The translations under genes and the position numbers were made by a program. Shown here piece by piece: positions 8,198 through 16,435 of a stretch of 48,200 nt of DNA. Location of the stretch: positions 1 to 48,200 of the forward strand of contig JAFVSW010000017.1 of NCBI GenBank assembly GCA_017503545.1, read 5' to 3'. Position 1 is the stretch's first letter, and every line of letters begins with the position of its first letter. The DNA is from Lentisphaeria bacterium. Lineage in GTDB: Bacteria; Verrucomicrobiota; Lentisphaeria; Victivallales; UBA1829. Under the pieces are notes generated by a model. It made no database searches. It saw only the letters and a program-made list of their open reading frames with translations, and was not told where the DNA came from.

Positions 8198-9334
8198 TTA
8201 GAAACCGAAACTTTTCCGGGCGGCATCGAACATCTCATACCGCAGATGCTGTGCTTCCGCATGTCCAATCACGTGTTCTGCGTAGAACATGGTGAACTGG
8301 TGAATCGGGTCGATTGCCAGAAACGCTCCTGCCGCACCACCCCAACCGGAGTCAATGTGCCAGGTTTCGCCGGGGAGAGGACAACGGACCCCCAATCCGT
8401 ATCCATGACCGTGATATTTCTGCACAAAATACATTTCTTCTGCGGCTTCCGGGGTCAGCTGATTGGTCAGCATCATATCCGTTGTGGATTGTTTCAAGAG
8501 AACATTGCCCTTACACCAGGCGTTAAGGAAACACATATAATCTTCCACCGTGGCGACACATCCTGCACCGCCGCTGGCATGGAGCGGACCCCAGCGCAGA
8601 TTGTTGTAATTGTTTTCAAAATCCAGACTGTCGTATGGACGTTTTTCGATTTCAAAGCCGTCATCTTTTTTGATATACCGGTACATTTGTGCAAAGTTGC
8701 GGGTGCGGAAATCTTCCTCCTGATACAGGAAGGAGGAGTCTGACATGCCCAACGGTTTGAAAATATGTTCTGTGACATAATCGTTGAAATTCATGCCGGA
8801 GATCACTTCTACAAACGCAGCCAGCACGTCATGACAAAGACTGTAACGGAACTTTTCCCCGGGCTGGAATGCCAGCGGATCTTTCGCCAGATATTTTACC
8901 ATTTCCCGTGTGGGGCATTTTCCATTGGTGTCTTTACAGCCCTGACGGAGATTATCGGAAAAGACATCATACGTCAAACCGGCAGTCATGGTGAACAAGT
9001 GGCGGATGGTGATTTTCTGTTTTGCGGGAACGAGTGTGCCGTCATCCAGTTTCACCATCATATCGGTAAATTCGGGCATGTATTTGCAAAGTTCATCATC
9101 CAGCTGATACAAGCCTTTTTCCCACAGCTGCAATGCGGCGACACAGGTAATCGGTTTGGAACAGGAGAAGATGTTATATAATTCATTGCCCTGAACGGGG
9201 ATTTTATTTTCTTTGTCTGCATATCCGGCTTTCCGGCGGTAAATTTCTTTGCCATCCATACAGATCATGCAGTCATAACCGGGAATACCCATGTCCAGAA
9301 ACTTATCCAGAAATGCATCAAATTTTTCAGACAT
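8198..9334 (-). CDS. Serine hydrolase, class C beta-lactamase / esterase family
   Basis: A 378-residue protein with the SxxK nucleophile motif Ser57-Cys-Ser-Lys60 in NIFSCSKPITCVAALQLWEKG-like context. A Tyr motif follows in FRYSLCHDVL (YSL where the family usually has Y-x-N or similar), and a C-terminal HIDSGWGGAAG stands in for the KTG/HxG box. There is no signal peptide, so a cytoplasmic esterase or deacylase acting on acylated sugars is more likely than a beta-lactamase. A GGAAAGGA ribosome site precedes ATG 9334. The gene sits between the GH42-like and CBM-like genes. A role in removing acyl groups from the substrate glycan is an inference from position. Confidence 0.85.
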   Translation of the reverse strand: MSEKFDAFLDKFLDMGIPGYDCMICMDGKEIYRRKAGYADKENKIPVQGNELYNIFSCSKPITCVAALQLWEKGLYQLDDELCKYMPEFTDMMVKLDDGTLVPAKQKITIRHLFTMTAGLTYDVFSDNLRQGCKDTNGKCPTREMVKYLAKDPLAFQPGEKFRYSLCHDVLAAFVEVISGMNFNDYVTEHIFKPLGMSDSSFLYQEEDFRTRNFAQMYRYIKKDDGFEIEKRPYDSLDFENNYNNLRWGPLHASGGAGCVATVEDYMCFLNAWCKGNVLLKQSTTDMMLTNQLTPEAAEEMYFVQKYHGHGYGLGVRCPLPGETWHIDSGWGGAAGAFLAIDPIHQFTMFYAEHVIGHAEAQHLRYEMFDAARKSFGF

Positions 9335-9394
9335 AATTTTTATCCTTTCCTGTTGCTTATAAAGAAATATAATCTGTTTTGTTCATAATTCAAG

Positions 9395-12300
9395 TTATTG
9401 TACTGTGAATTTCGCGGTCGATGTCATACCGCCAACGGCTCCGGTTGCCAAAAGCTGATAGTTGCCTTTCGGTTCATTCCATGCCGGAACATATACGCCT
9501 TCCTGCCCACGAACACGGAATTTGTGCAATTCTTTTCCATCCGGCGCGATGATTTTGATAATGGTACAACTGTTATTGCCGCCGATCCGGATTTTGACCG
9601 GTTGTCCCGGTTTTACTGCTTTTGTGCAGGAAATACGGGGCGCAGTCATTGCTTTTTTCGAGAATACCAGAACGCGTCCCACTGACGGCTCCAATGCGAT
9701 TTTGAATTGTTTGCCTTTACCCAGCAGTTTACCGCCGTTTGCCATGTCATAAACATAATAATCCTGTGCCGTTGTAAGATGACGGATGGCGGAACCGCCG
9801 ATGGCATCCACGGTTTTCTGCCCGGCTTCCAAGCCCGCATTTTTCGCCGTTTTGATTTCCTGTTCCATGGGACCGAGCATACCGACCAGGATAAGATCAT
9901 CAACCCCGTAGATATCCGCTCTGCAAATGGAGCCGTATTCATTGGTGACAGTCACCGCCGGTTTGACATTCACCAGATTCAGCAGATGGCGCATCCCGCG
10001 GACAAGCCCGCCGGAAGAATTCATGGCGACCCGGGTGGTGATATTGCGGAAATAATCATCGGTGAGAACGGCGAACCCTTTCCCCGTCTTTTTCACTTTG
10101 AGTTTTTCTCCATTGAACAGGAATGCCAGAGGATTATTTGACCGGAAAGAACCATGTTCATTCATCATGGCGGGCATCTGATCGGCAATGAGCAGTCCGC
10201 CATTTTTCACAAAATCGATGATTGCTTTACATTCCTTATCAGATACCGCTTGAGAGAAGGGCAGGATCAGGACTTTGATATGAGCCGGTACACCTTTTTC
10301 CAGTTCATGCGGTGCAAGATATTCGTAACTGACTGCGGCTTCTTCCAACGCTGTTCCGAATTCCTGCAACGCCAATTCCCAGTTGGTCATACCCGGATTC
10401 AAGGTTGAGGCATGGAGACAATTATTGGAATAATGGATTGCCACACCGGAGGGATACGGTTTGGAGGCAACCATCAGTTTTCCGATTCCGCTCTGTTTGA
10501 TTTTACTGATTTCTTTTGCGGAAAGTTCAAATTGAGAAAGCCAGCCCATATCCGGGCGCATGATCGTGTTATTATTGAATCCCGGACTGTTCTGACCGAT
10601 GATTGATGCCCACCAGAATGCACCGTTCAAACCGTGGAGCAGATAACGCCACGGCGTGCGTTTGACGATCGGCGCACTCATCTGTCCGTCGTATGTTCCA
10701 TACCATGCGGCGCGGACGGAATCGGGAGCCAGGAATTTCATAGCATGGATTTCTCTGGAGGTGAAATAGGGTGCGCAGAAGCGGAAATAGGGGAGCATTT
10801 TCGGGAAATTGAACCCGCAGAAGGAATTGGCAGGCGGGCCCATCCCTTCGATCCCCAGAATCGCTTCCGGATCTTTCGCCGTGATCTGTGCCATCACATA
10901 ACGGTGGAGATCAATAAACTGTTCTTCCATGAACAAACGGAAATCGACCCACATGGAGCCCAGATCTTTTTTGCAGGATTGAATGAACGGATAGGCACGG
11001 ATTTCATCCCAGCTTTTATAGCTTTTACGATATTCTTTATTCACCTTATCCAGAGAGCCGTAGACTTTTTTCAGATAGGTGCGGAACCGTTTCTGACAGG
11101 CATCGCAAAAACAGTTTTCTTTGTTGATTTCTGTTGCCAGTGCGTTTTCATCCCCCAGATTGTAGAAGTATACGCCCAATCCGGCGGCGCCGTCTGCAAT
11201 GTCCATAACACGGGTCGGATTCATGAAAAACTTTTTGTTTTCCCACGGGAACGTTTTCGTTTCCTGGTATTTTTCCCATTGGGACATGGTTTTGCAGTCT
11301 TTACTGTTGATCGCATTCCCTGCCGGTCCGCGTACATAAGTGATATAGGTGGAATAATTCAATCCATATTCCTTGATCCAGCGGGGAATTTGATGTTTTC
11401 GTTTATAACTGGTGCCGCCGTAAGTACATTCCATCACATTATCCACTCCGGCTTCCCGCATCCGGATCAATGCCAGTTTGGAAATACGGCTGTCCACCTG
11501 ATGATTGGACCAGATACTGAAACAGAAGTCCTGCCGATCCTGATCCACAGTATTGAAATAAATTTTTGCGTACTGTTGATCCAGAATTCTACCATTTTTA
11601 CGCAATTCGGCTTTGAGTTTGCCGAAACGACTGCGGAAATGGTTGATCTTGATTTTGAATGTGTTCATAATTTTCGGCGATTTCTGCACGGAACGATGGA
11701 TCATACGTCCATATTCGTCTGTAACGGAGAGAATCAATTCCCCGGACTTTTCGGCGTTCCGCAATTGCAATTCACCCCGGATGGCTTCGCCCGGCTTCCA
11801 GCCGTCTTTTGCAAGTTTGAGAGATGTTATCCGGTTGGATGGATTTACAATACAGGGCGCATTATAATAATCAATCACATTTCCTTTTGCATCCAGCAGA
11901 CGGTACAGGACTTGTGCTGCACTGCGGGGCAGATCGGCGGGAATCAGATTATTATTTTTCACGGATGCATCCACTGTTTTCCGGAAAAGGATTTCGCCTT
12001 CCGTATTGTAAACGGTGGATTCCAATTTCATTTCTTTTACCGGCTGTTTCAGCTCAACAGTATTATTCGCTGCGGATATAATTTGATTATTTTCCGGCTT
12101 GGTCAACATTAACAGACATTTACCAAGAAAAGCGTGGCAGAAATCGTAATACAGCGGGTGATCCGATTCAAACGGGGTCAGCGGTTCCAGCCAGGTCCGT
12201 TGCGGAATGGTTTTGTTATACGGATGGATCAATTCATTTACCGGTAATTGATAAACGATTTCCATTACCTTGCCTTTCCCGTAGTTGCCGAGATAAACTT

Positions 12301-12862
12301 TTGTCCCTTTCAACGCGGGGATGGAGTCCGTATGGAACGGGACCGTTGTTTCTTTCAATGTCACACCGGGAATGTTCATTTTTTTATCGAAGGGTGCAAT
12401 CCAGATCAATGCGGCACCATCGGCAACCCGCTTGAAGATTTTTTCTCGCACATCGGCAGGCATGACATCGTAATAAGATTTTCCGATTATGATAGCATCG
12501 CAGGACGGCAATTGTGCAAGAATTTTATTCCGTGCTTCCAGATATTCCGCCTTGCTCATACTGTTGGCATTGGATTTTTTTCGTCCTTCCCACGGCGAGA
12601 AATTTTCCGGATTCAGAACCGGCAGAAGGACTTGCTGAAAAGCAAAACGCTGTTTGAGTTCGATGACTTCCCGTTGTCCGAGACCGAAACCGGATACCAT
12701 GACTTTCAACGGTTTTCCGGCTTGTTTTTTGGCAAAATCAAAGTGGGGAGTCGTTACCCGGTCATCCATTTTTCCAAAGGGGTATTCTCCATCCCCTGAC
12801 CATGCGAGAAGTGAACTTGCAACGATTGCAAGAAGTGTTGTGATTGACCACTTACCTTTCAT
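9395..12862 (-). CDS. Secreted GH42-like (beta-galactosidase-type) protein, 1155 aa
   Basis: The signal peptide is about residues 1-22. An N-terminal amidotransferase-like domain and beta-sandwich domains reach to about residue 430. A barrel follows (FCFSIWSNHQVDSRI onward) with YNLGDEN, where Glu572 is the likely acid/base. Next comes a Cys584/Cys586/Cys589 cluster and KKVYGSLDKVNKEY, which is the GH42 pattern of a C-rich turn followed by YGS-x-x-x-x-N. Residues about 800-900 (VLILPFSQAVSDKE, IIDFVKNGGLLIADQ) match the GH42 trimerisation domain. It is roughly 400 residues longer than a classical GH42 enzyme. Its ATG overlaps the stop of the upstream CBM9-like gene by 4 bases (ATGA), indicating translational coupling. 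The precise substrate is unknown. Confidence 0.82.
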   Translation of the reverse strand: MKGKWSITTLLAIVASSLLAWSGDGEYPFGKMDDRVTTPHFDFAKKQAGKPLKVMVSGFGLGQREVIELKQRFAFQQVLLPVLNPENFSPWEGRKKSNANSMSKAEYLEARNKILAQLPSCDAIIIGKSYYDVMPADVREKIFKRVADGAALIWIAPFDKKMNIPGVTLKETTVPFHTDSIPALKGTKVYLGNYGKGKVMEIVYQLPVNELIHPYNKTIPQRTWLEPLTPFESDHPLYYDFCHAFLGKCLLMLTKPENNQIISAANNTVELKQPVKEMKLESTVYNTEGEILFRKTVDASVKNNNLIPADLPRSAAQVLYRLLDAKGNVIDYYNAPCIVNPSNRITSLKLAKDGWKPGEAIRGELQLRNAEKSGELILSVTDEYGRMIHRSVQKSPKIMNTFKIKINHFRSRFGKLKAELRKNGRILDQQYAKIYFNTVDQDRQDFCFSIWSNHQVDSRISKLALIRMREAGVDNVMECTYGGTSYKRKHQIPRWIKEYGLNYSTYITYVRGPAGNAINSKDCKTMSQWEKYQETKTFPWENKKFFMNPTRVMDIADGAAGLGVYFYNLGDENALATEINKENCFCDACQKRFRTYLKKVYGSLDKVNKEYRKSYKSWDEIRAYPFIQSCKKDLGSMWVDFRLFMEEQFIDLHRYVMAQITAKDPEAILGIEGMGPPANSFCGFNFPKMLPYFRFCAPYFTSREIHAMKFLAPDSVRAAWYGTYDGQMSAPIVKRTPWRYLLHGLNGAFWWASIIGQNSPGFNNNTIMRPDMGWLSQFELSAKEISKIKQSGIGKLMVASKPYPSGVAIHYSNNCLHASTLNPGMTNWELALQEFGTALEEAAVSYEYLAPHELEKGVPAHIKVLILPFSQAVSDKECKAIIDFVKNGGLLIADQMPAMMNEHGSFRSNNPLAFLFNGEKLKVKKTGKGFAVLTDDYFRNITTRVAMNSSGGLVRGMRHLLNLVNVKPAVTVTNEYGSICRADIYGVDDLILVGMLGPMEQEIKTAKNAGLEAGQKTVDAIGGSAIRHLTTAQDYYVYDMANGGKLLGKGKQFKIALEPSVGRVLVFSKKAMTAPRISCTKAVKPGQPVKIRIGGNNSCTIIKIIAPDGKELHKFRVRGQEGVYVPAWNEPKGNYQLLATGAVGGMTSTAKFTVQ

Positions 12863-13668
12863 TTTGTATTGATCCTTTCCAATAAATATGCTTCGTCATA
12901 CATTTCCTGAATCATACTGATGGGAGCGCCGTTCTGCAGAAGTTTGAGTCTTGCCTGAAAGACAGGGAACAATCCTTTTTTCTTCAGATCGTTTTGCAGG
13001 ACGGTCAATTGTTTGCGGAATTTTGCTTTTTCTGCTGCAGTCGCTTCTGCCGGAGAGCCGAATGTCAAAAGGGCAAAGGAAGCGGGATTGTGAAAATTTG
13101 ATCCCACATGGGCAAAGGTGGAAAAATACCGGTCTACGGGATTATTGATATTCCGGCAGATATTGAATTTCCATTTGGATCCGGTTTCCGGCTTTTTGCA
13201 GTTCAATGCAGTATAGGGGATCGTCAATTCCAGGATCCATGCTTTATCGGTAAAGGTGATTTTCCGTTGCCATTTATACGCTTTTTTTGTATCGAATGTA
13301 CCGCGGAGCCGACTATCCCACATGCCGCCATCCACGCCGCACCACAGTTGTACATATCCTTTTCCGATGCCGGAGACATCCAGAAAGAATTCAAAGCCTT
13401 CCACGGCATTCCAGGTGTTGTATTTTTTTGTTTTCAATTTCCGGAATTCTTTGACATAAGGCGTTTCTGCATAACAGCGGATATGGAGTGCAGATCCCCG
13501 ATTTGTCATACAGAATGACGTTTTATACGGGATCCGTGTGGTATTATCCCGGGCATACATGAATTGATCGAATTCCGTCTTGCCGTCCACAAAGGCAACT
13601 TCCGTGGCGGATAGCGTATTTGCCAGCATAAAAGCCATGAAAACGGCACAAAAAGCCTTACGTAACAT
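12859..13668 (-). CDS. Secreted CBM9-like protein, 269 aa
   Basis: The signal peptide MLRKAFCAVFMAFMLANTLSA is followed by a single domain resembling family 9 carbohydrate binding. The matching features are SALHIRCYAETPYVKEF, EGFEFFLDVSGIGKGYVQL and KAWILELTIPYTAL, in the same order as in the N-terminus of the 907-residue protein at 236. A helical tail of about 70 residues follows (AAEKAKFRKQLTVLQND). GAGGAG precedes ATG 13668. It is coupled by ATGA overlap to the GH42-like enzyme, so the two products are probably made in fixed ratio and may work on the same glycan. Confidence 0.75.
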   Translation of the reverse strand: MLRKAFCAVFMAFMLANTLSATEVAFVDGKTEFDQFMYARDNTTRIPYKTSFCMTNRGSALHIRCYAETPYVKEFRKLKTKKYNTWNAVEGFEFFLDVSGIGKGYVQLWCGVDGGMWDSRLRGTFDTKKAYKWQRKITFTDKAWILELTIPYTALNCKKPETGSKWKFNICRNINNPVDRYFSTFAHVGSNFHNPASFALLTFGSPAEATAAEKAKFRKQLTVLQNDLKKKGLFPVFQARLKLLQNGAPISMIQEMYDEAYLLERINTK

Positions 13669-13704
13669 TTTTTATACTCCTCAAAGATTATTAAAAATCA
13701 AGTA

Positions 13705-14457
13705 TCAAAGATAATCGTTCCAGCCACTGCGGGATCGGTAATAGAATCCATCCGGTTTTGACGCAGAGAAGGAGTGGGGATTATCTACGTTGGCACGTTT
13801 ATGGATCTCTGCACGGGGACCGGCGGTTTCTGTCACAAACAAGATTCCGTTACCGGAAATGGAAGATACATTACCGGTCAGATACAAAAGATTCGCTTTT
13901 TTGTTGTGACGGAATCCGGTTTGCCCCAAACTGTCGCCGAGGCGGATATTTTCAAATCTGTCGACATACCCGTAAATGGCACCGGAACTGGTCGCAGAGT
14001 CGTCGTTTCCGTCTACGATTGCCCAAGTGCGCGCCGGTTTGATTTTTCCTTTGAATTGAGACAGCCGCCAGGGCTTCCATTCATGAGAGCCGAGCATGGC
14101 ATTGAAACGCAATTTGAACATGGTATTGCCGTTGGCATCTTTCTTCTGGAAAGTGGCACTTTTACATTCCCACAATTTCTTAGCGGAATCGTAACGGTTG
14201 CCGTTATATTGGGCAAGGGGAACATACGCACGCTGATATACATTGATGATCGTCGGCAGCCATTCGTTGTAATCTCCGGCATACATGTGCCATTGCATGC
14301 CAAGCTGTTTCAAGTTGTTCTGACAATCGGCACTCTGGCCCTGATTTTTTATGGAACTCAATGCCGGGAGCAGCATCCCTGCGAGAATGGCGATGATGGC
14401 GATCACGACTAACAGTTCGATCAGCGTAAACGGTCTGTACTTCTTCTTCATAATCAT
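13705..14457 (-). CDS. Type II secretion-like pseudopilin (DUF1559-type), first gene of the sugar operon
   Basis: The N-terminus [24 protein letters not shown] is a class III prepilin signal with the +5 Glu. The residue before the cut is Pro, not the usual Gly. The rest is a beta-rich globular domain of about 210 residues, with [19 protein letters not shown] near the end. Two ATGs are possible: 14457, only 3 bases from AAGG, and 14451, with AAGGA about 9 bases upstream; 14451 has the better spacing. It is the promoter-proximal gene of the six-gene - strand operon and resembles the truncated gene at the window's left edge. It may form a short pilus or secretion scaffold for the operon's exported enzymes; this is inference. 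Confidence 0.88.
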   Translation of the reverse strand: MIMKKKYRPFTLIELLVVIAIIAILAGMLLPALSSIKNQGQSADCQNNLKQLGMQWHMYAGDYNEWLPTIINVYQRAYVPLAQYNGNRYDSAKKLWECKSATFQKKDANGNTMFKLRFNAMLGSHEWKPWRLSQFKGKIKPARTWAIVDGNDDSATSSGAIYGYVDRFENIRLGDSLGQTGFRHNKKANLLYLTGNVSSISGNGILFVTETAGPRAEIHKRANVDNPHSFSASKPDGFYYRSRSGWNDYL

Positions 14458-14510
14458 AATCCTTTTCCGTTGTTGAAAAATAGAATGATAAACGAACTTT
14501 ATTTGTTCAT

Positions 14511-14519
14511 ATTATAACA
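14511..14519 (-). promoter_or_regulatory. Extended -10 promoter for the pseudopilin/GH operon
   Basis: On the - strand the sequence reads TGTTATAAT, an extended -10 (TGn-TATAAT). It lies 54 bases upstream of ATG 14457. The -35 position (about 14534-14539, TAGATT) lies within the left arm of the inverted repeat at 14531-14559, which suits an activator-dependent promoter. Confidence 0.55.
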
Positions 14520-14530
14520 CATAAAATATG

Positions 14531-14559
14531 AAAAATCTATACTGAAATTATAGATTTTT
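14531..14559. promoter_or_regulatory. Perfect 11-bp inverted repeat in divergent promoter region (candidate operator)
   Basis: AAAAATCTATA (14531-14541) and TATAGATTTTT (14549-14559) are perfect reverse complements around a 7-base spacer. The site lies between the divergent -10 boxes of the PocR/AraC regulator and the pseudopilin-led operon and overlaps the -35 region of the latter. A binding site for the adjacent regulator is the simplest reading. It is AT-rich, so a cruciform or chance palindrome cannot be excluded. Confidence 0.55.
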
Positions 14560-14600
14560 ATATTGTTTTTATTGATTTTGATTGTAATATGAAAATTTGG

Positions 14601-14609
14601 TGTTATATT
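14601..14609 (+). promoter_or_regulatory. Extended -10 promoter for the PocR/AraC regulator
   Basis: TGT-TATATT is an extended -10 element. The predicted start point is near 14616, giving a leader of about 19 bases that contains GGAG ahead of ATG 14635. This argues against using ATG 14623, which would lie almost at the transcription start. Confidence 0.5.
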
Positions 14610-14634
14610 ACGGCATAACCCTATGGAGAAATAC

Positions 14635-15489
14635 ATGTTATCCAGAGATGAACTTTACCGTTTCATGCGTATGATCGAACGGCAGTATTCCTGCCGGATC
14701 AGTATTGTCGATGCTGGCAAAAATGTTTGTTTTTCAACGCATTTTCCGGAAATTGATACGGTTCATCTCAACGAGACCTGCTTGAAATACAAACACGATA
14801 TGGATGGCGGAAAAGAATGTGTCAAATGCGATTGCCGTGACAGTTTGGATTTCAGTCAAACGGTCAAAACTCCATTTTGGAAGATTTGCCCCGCAGGAGT
14901 GATGGAACTTGTTTGTACGATTGCGGTACCGGGACAGAATAAATTTCAAATTTTTGCGGGTGCATTCAAAGTACCCGCAGTTCTGCCGGAACCTCATTTA
15001 TATTTGAAACGCAAAAACATACCGGATCATTTGCTGCCGGTGAAAGAATTATCGGAAACAGAACTTGGAGAATTACCGATCCTGTTTCAACTTCTTGCGG
15101 AAAATATCAGCCGTTTTATTGAACACGATCTTACAGAGAAAAAACAGTTGCCGCCGGATGCCAGAACTTATATTACGAATTACATTGATTCTTATTTCCG
15201 CAACGGAATTTCTCTTGCCGGATTGGCGGAACATTTGGGATGGAGTCCGTCTCATACTACGGTGCGGATCCGTCAATTTTTCGGTAAAACATTTTTACAA
15301 CTGCTGACGGAGCGGCGGATCAACAATGCAAAATGGCTTTTGCGCAGTCATTATCCGATGAATATTGCCACGATCGCGAAAGTTTCCGGCTTTCCGACGG
15401 CGGCAAACTTTTACAAATGTTTTCAGCGATATACGGGGATGACACCCCACGAATTCCGCAAGAAATCCCTGGCGGGACTCAAGCCTTGA
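14635..15489 (+). CDS. AraC-family regulator with PocR-like sensory domain
   Basis: A 284-residue protein. Residues about 1-150 match the PocR ligand-sensing domain: LYRFMRMIERQY at the start, then Cys49, Cys62, Cys65, Cys67 and Cys85 with ICPAGVMELVCTIAV and FAGAF. In PocR-type proteins this domain senses small molecules and the Cys residues may bind metal. The last 100 residues hold two helix-turn-helix units (LAEHLGWSPSHTTVRIRQFF and IATIAKVSGFPTAANFYKCF), the AraC signature. ATG 14635 has GGAG six bases upstream. ATG 14623 is in frame but closer to the promoter. It is divergent from the pseudopilin/GH operon and is its probable activator. The 3' end overlaps the convergent AraC gene by 11 bases. 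Confidence 0.88.
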   Translation: MLSRDELYRFMRMIERQYSCRISIVDAGKNVCFSTHFPEIDTVHLNETCLKYKHDMDGGKECVKCDCRDSLDFSQTVKTPFWKICPAGVMELVCTIAVPGQNKFQIFAGAFKVPAVLPEPHLYLKRKNIPDHLLPVKELSETELGELPILFQLLAENISRFIEHDLTEKKQLPPDARTYITNYIDSYFRNGISLAGLAEHLGWSPSHTTVRIRQFFGKTFLQLLTERRINNAKWLLRSHYPMNIATIAKVSGFPTAANFYKCFQRYTGMTPHEFRKKSLAGLKP

Positions 15490-16312
15490 GCGTAGGATCG
15501 GCGTTATGTCTGCGGATATATTCCTGCGGCGCAATACCATAACGCCGTTTGAAAAATTTGGAAAAATAAAAGGGCGAAGAAAAGCAAAGTTGTTCCGCAA
15601 CACTCTGTACTGTTGCATGTGGTTCCTGCAGCAGAATTACCGCTTTGTGCAGCAATTCATTCTGTAAAAAATCTTTTGCTGTATATTCCATATGGGAGGA
15701 AAATTCACGGGAGAATGCACCGGTACTCAAGTGCGCTTTTGATGCCAGCATTTCCACATTCCAACGGGCATCGATCTTCCGGCGGACTTCCCGCAGCAGA
15801 TCAGCGAACCGCCATTCCTCATCCTTGTCAGATTGTTCGGGCAGGATTTCAGCACAAATCCGGCAGATCAAAGCTTCGGCAAGACAGCGGGCTTTCAGCG
15901 GATTTTCTTCATAAAAAATCTGCCGGATTTGGGATTCTGTAACCAGATGATCCAATGTAAGGATCTGATTGCAGCCACGGAAAATATCGGCTCCCGGATA
16001 ACGCTCCAATGTAAAATGCAGGGAATAACTGACCATATACGGTCGACTCTCAATAAGCACGGGAAGCCCGTACGGGATAAAGCAACATTGGTTGAAGGCA
16101 CGGTAAAAATATTCGCCTGTATTGCAATTCAGAATATAATCCTGTTTTTCCTTTGTCATTTCCCCTTTTTCAACGTTTCCCAATCGGAATGCAAGCACAT
16201 TAAAAGGCAGTTTGAAATGTTTTTTGTAATCCGCCACTTCTTCAAACGCATTGACCAGCCGGAAATCCAGCGGTTCTTTCAAAAAACTTTTTATGTGATA
16301 GTAAGTTATCAT
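15479..16312 (-). CDS. AraC-family transcriptional regulator, divergent from the glycyl radical enzyme at 16436
   Basis: A 277-residue protein from ATG 16312; a TTG at 16348 would add 12 residues. The N-terminal 160 residues form a cupin-like sensor without a clear family motif (FIPYGLPVLIESRPYMVSYSL). The C-terminal 100 residues have two HTH units, VEMLASKAHLSTGAFSREFS and VQSVAEQLCFSSPFYFSKFF, followed by GIAPQEYIR. It points away from the GRE gene that starts 123 bases to its right and is the natural candidate for controlling it. AAGG lies 11 bases upstream of ATG 16312, a modest ribosome site. The effector cannot be inferred. Confidence 0.85.
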   Translation of the reverse strand: MITYYHIKSFLKEPLDFRLVNAFEEVADYKKHFKLPFNVLAFRLGNVEKGEMTKEKQDYILNCNTGEYFYRAFNQCCFIPYGLPVLIESRPYMVSYSLHFTLERYPGADIFRGCNQILTLDHLVTESQIRQIFYEENPLKARCLAEALICRICAEILPEQSDKDEEWRFADLLREVRRKIDARWNVEMLASKAHLSTGAFSREFSSHMEYTAKDFLQNELLHKAVILLQEPHATVQSVAEQLCFSSPFYFSKFFKRRYGIAPQEYIRRHNADPTLKA

Positions 16313-16435
16313 GAAATGACATGCCTTTTGCGTAAAATTACATTCCAAACCGGAAATTCTATGTTACATTATCACCAAAACATTATTTTACAAATTCCGC
16401 AATGAAAAAATTAATAAAATTCATGAGGTCAAATT

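Noticed and set aside
10634..12112. Long + strand open frame of 492 codons
   Set aside because: It is antisense to the GH42-like gene, has no ribosome site or domain, and its composition is a mirror of the real gene.
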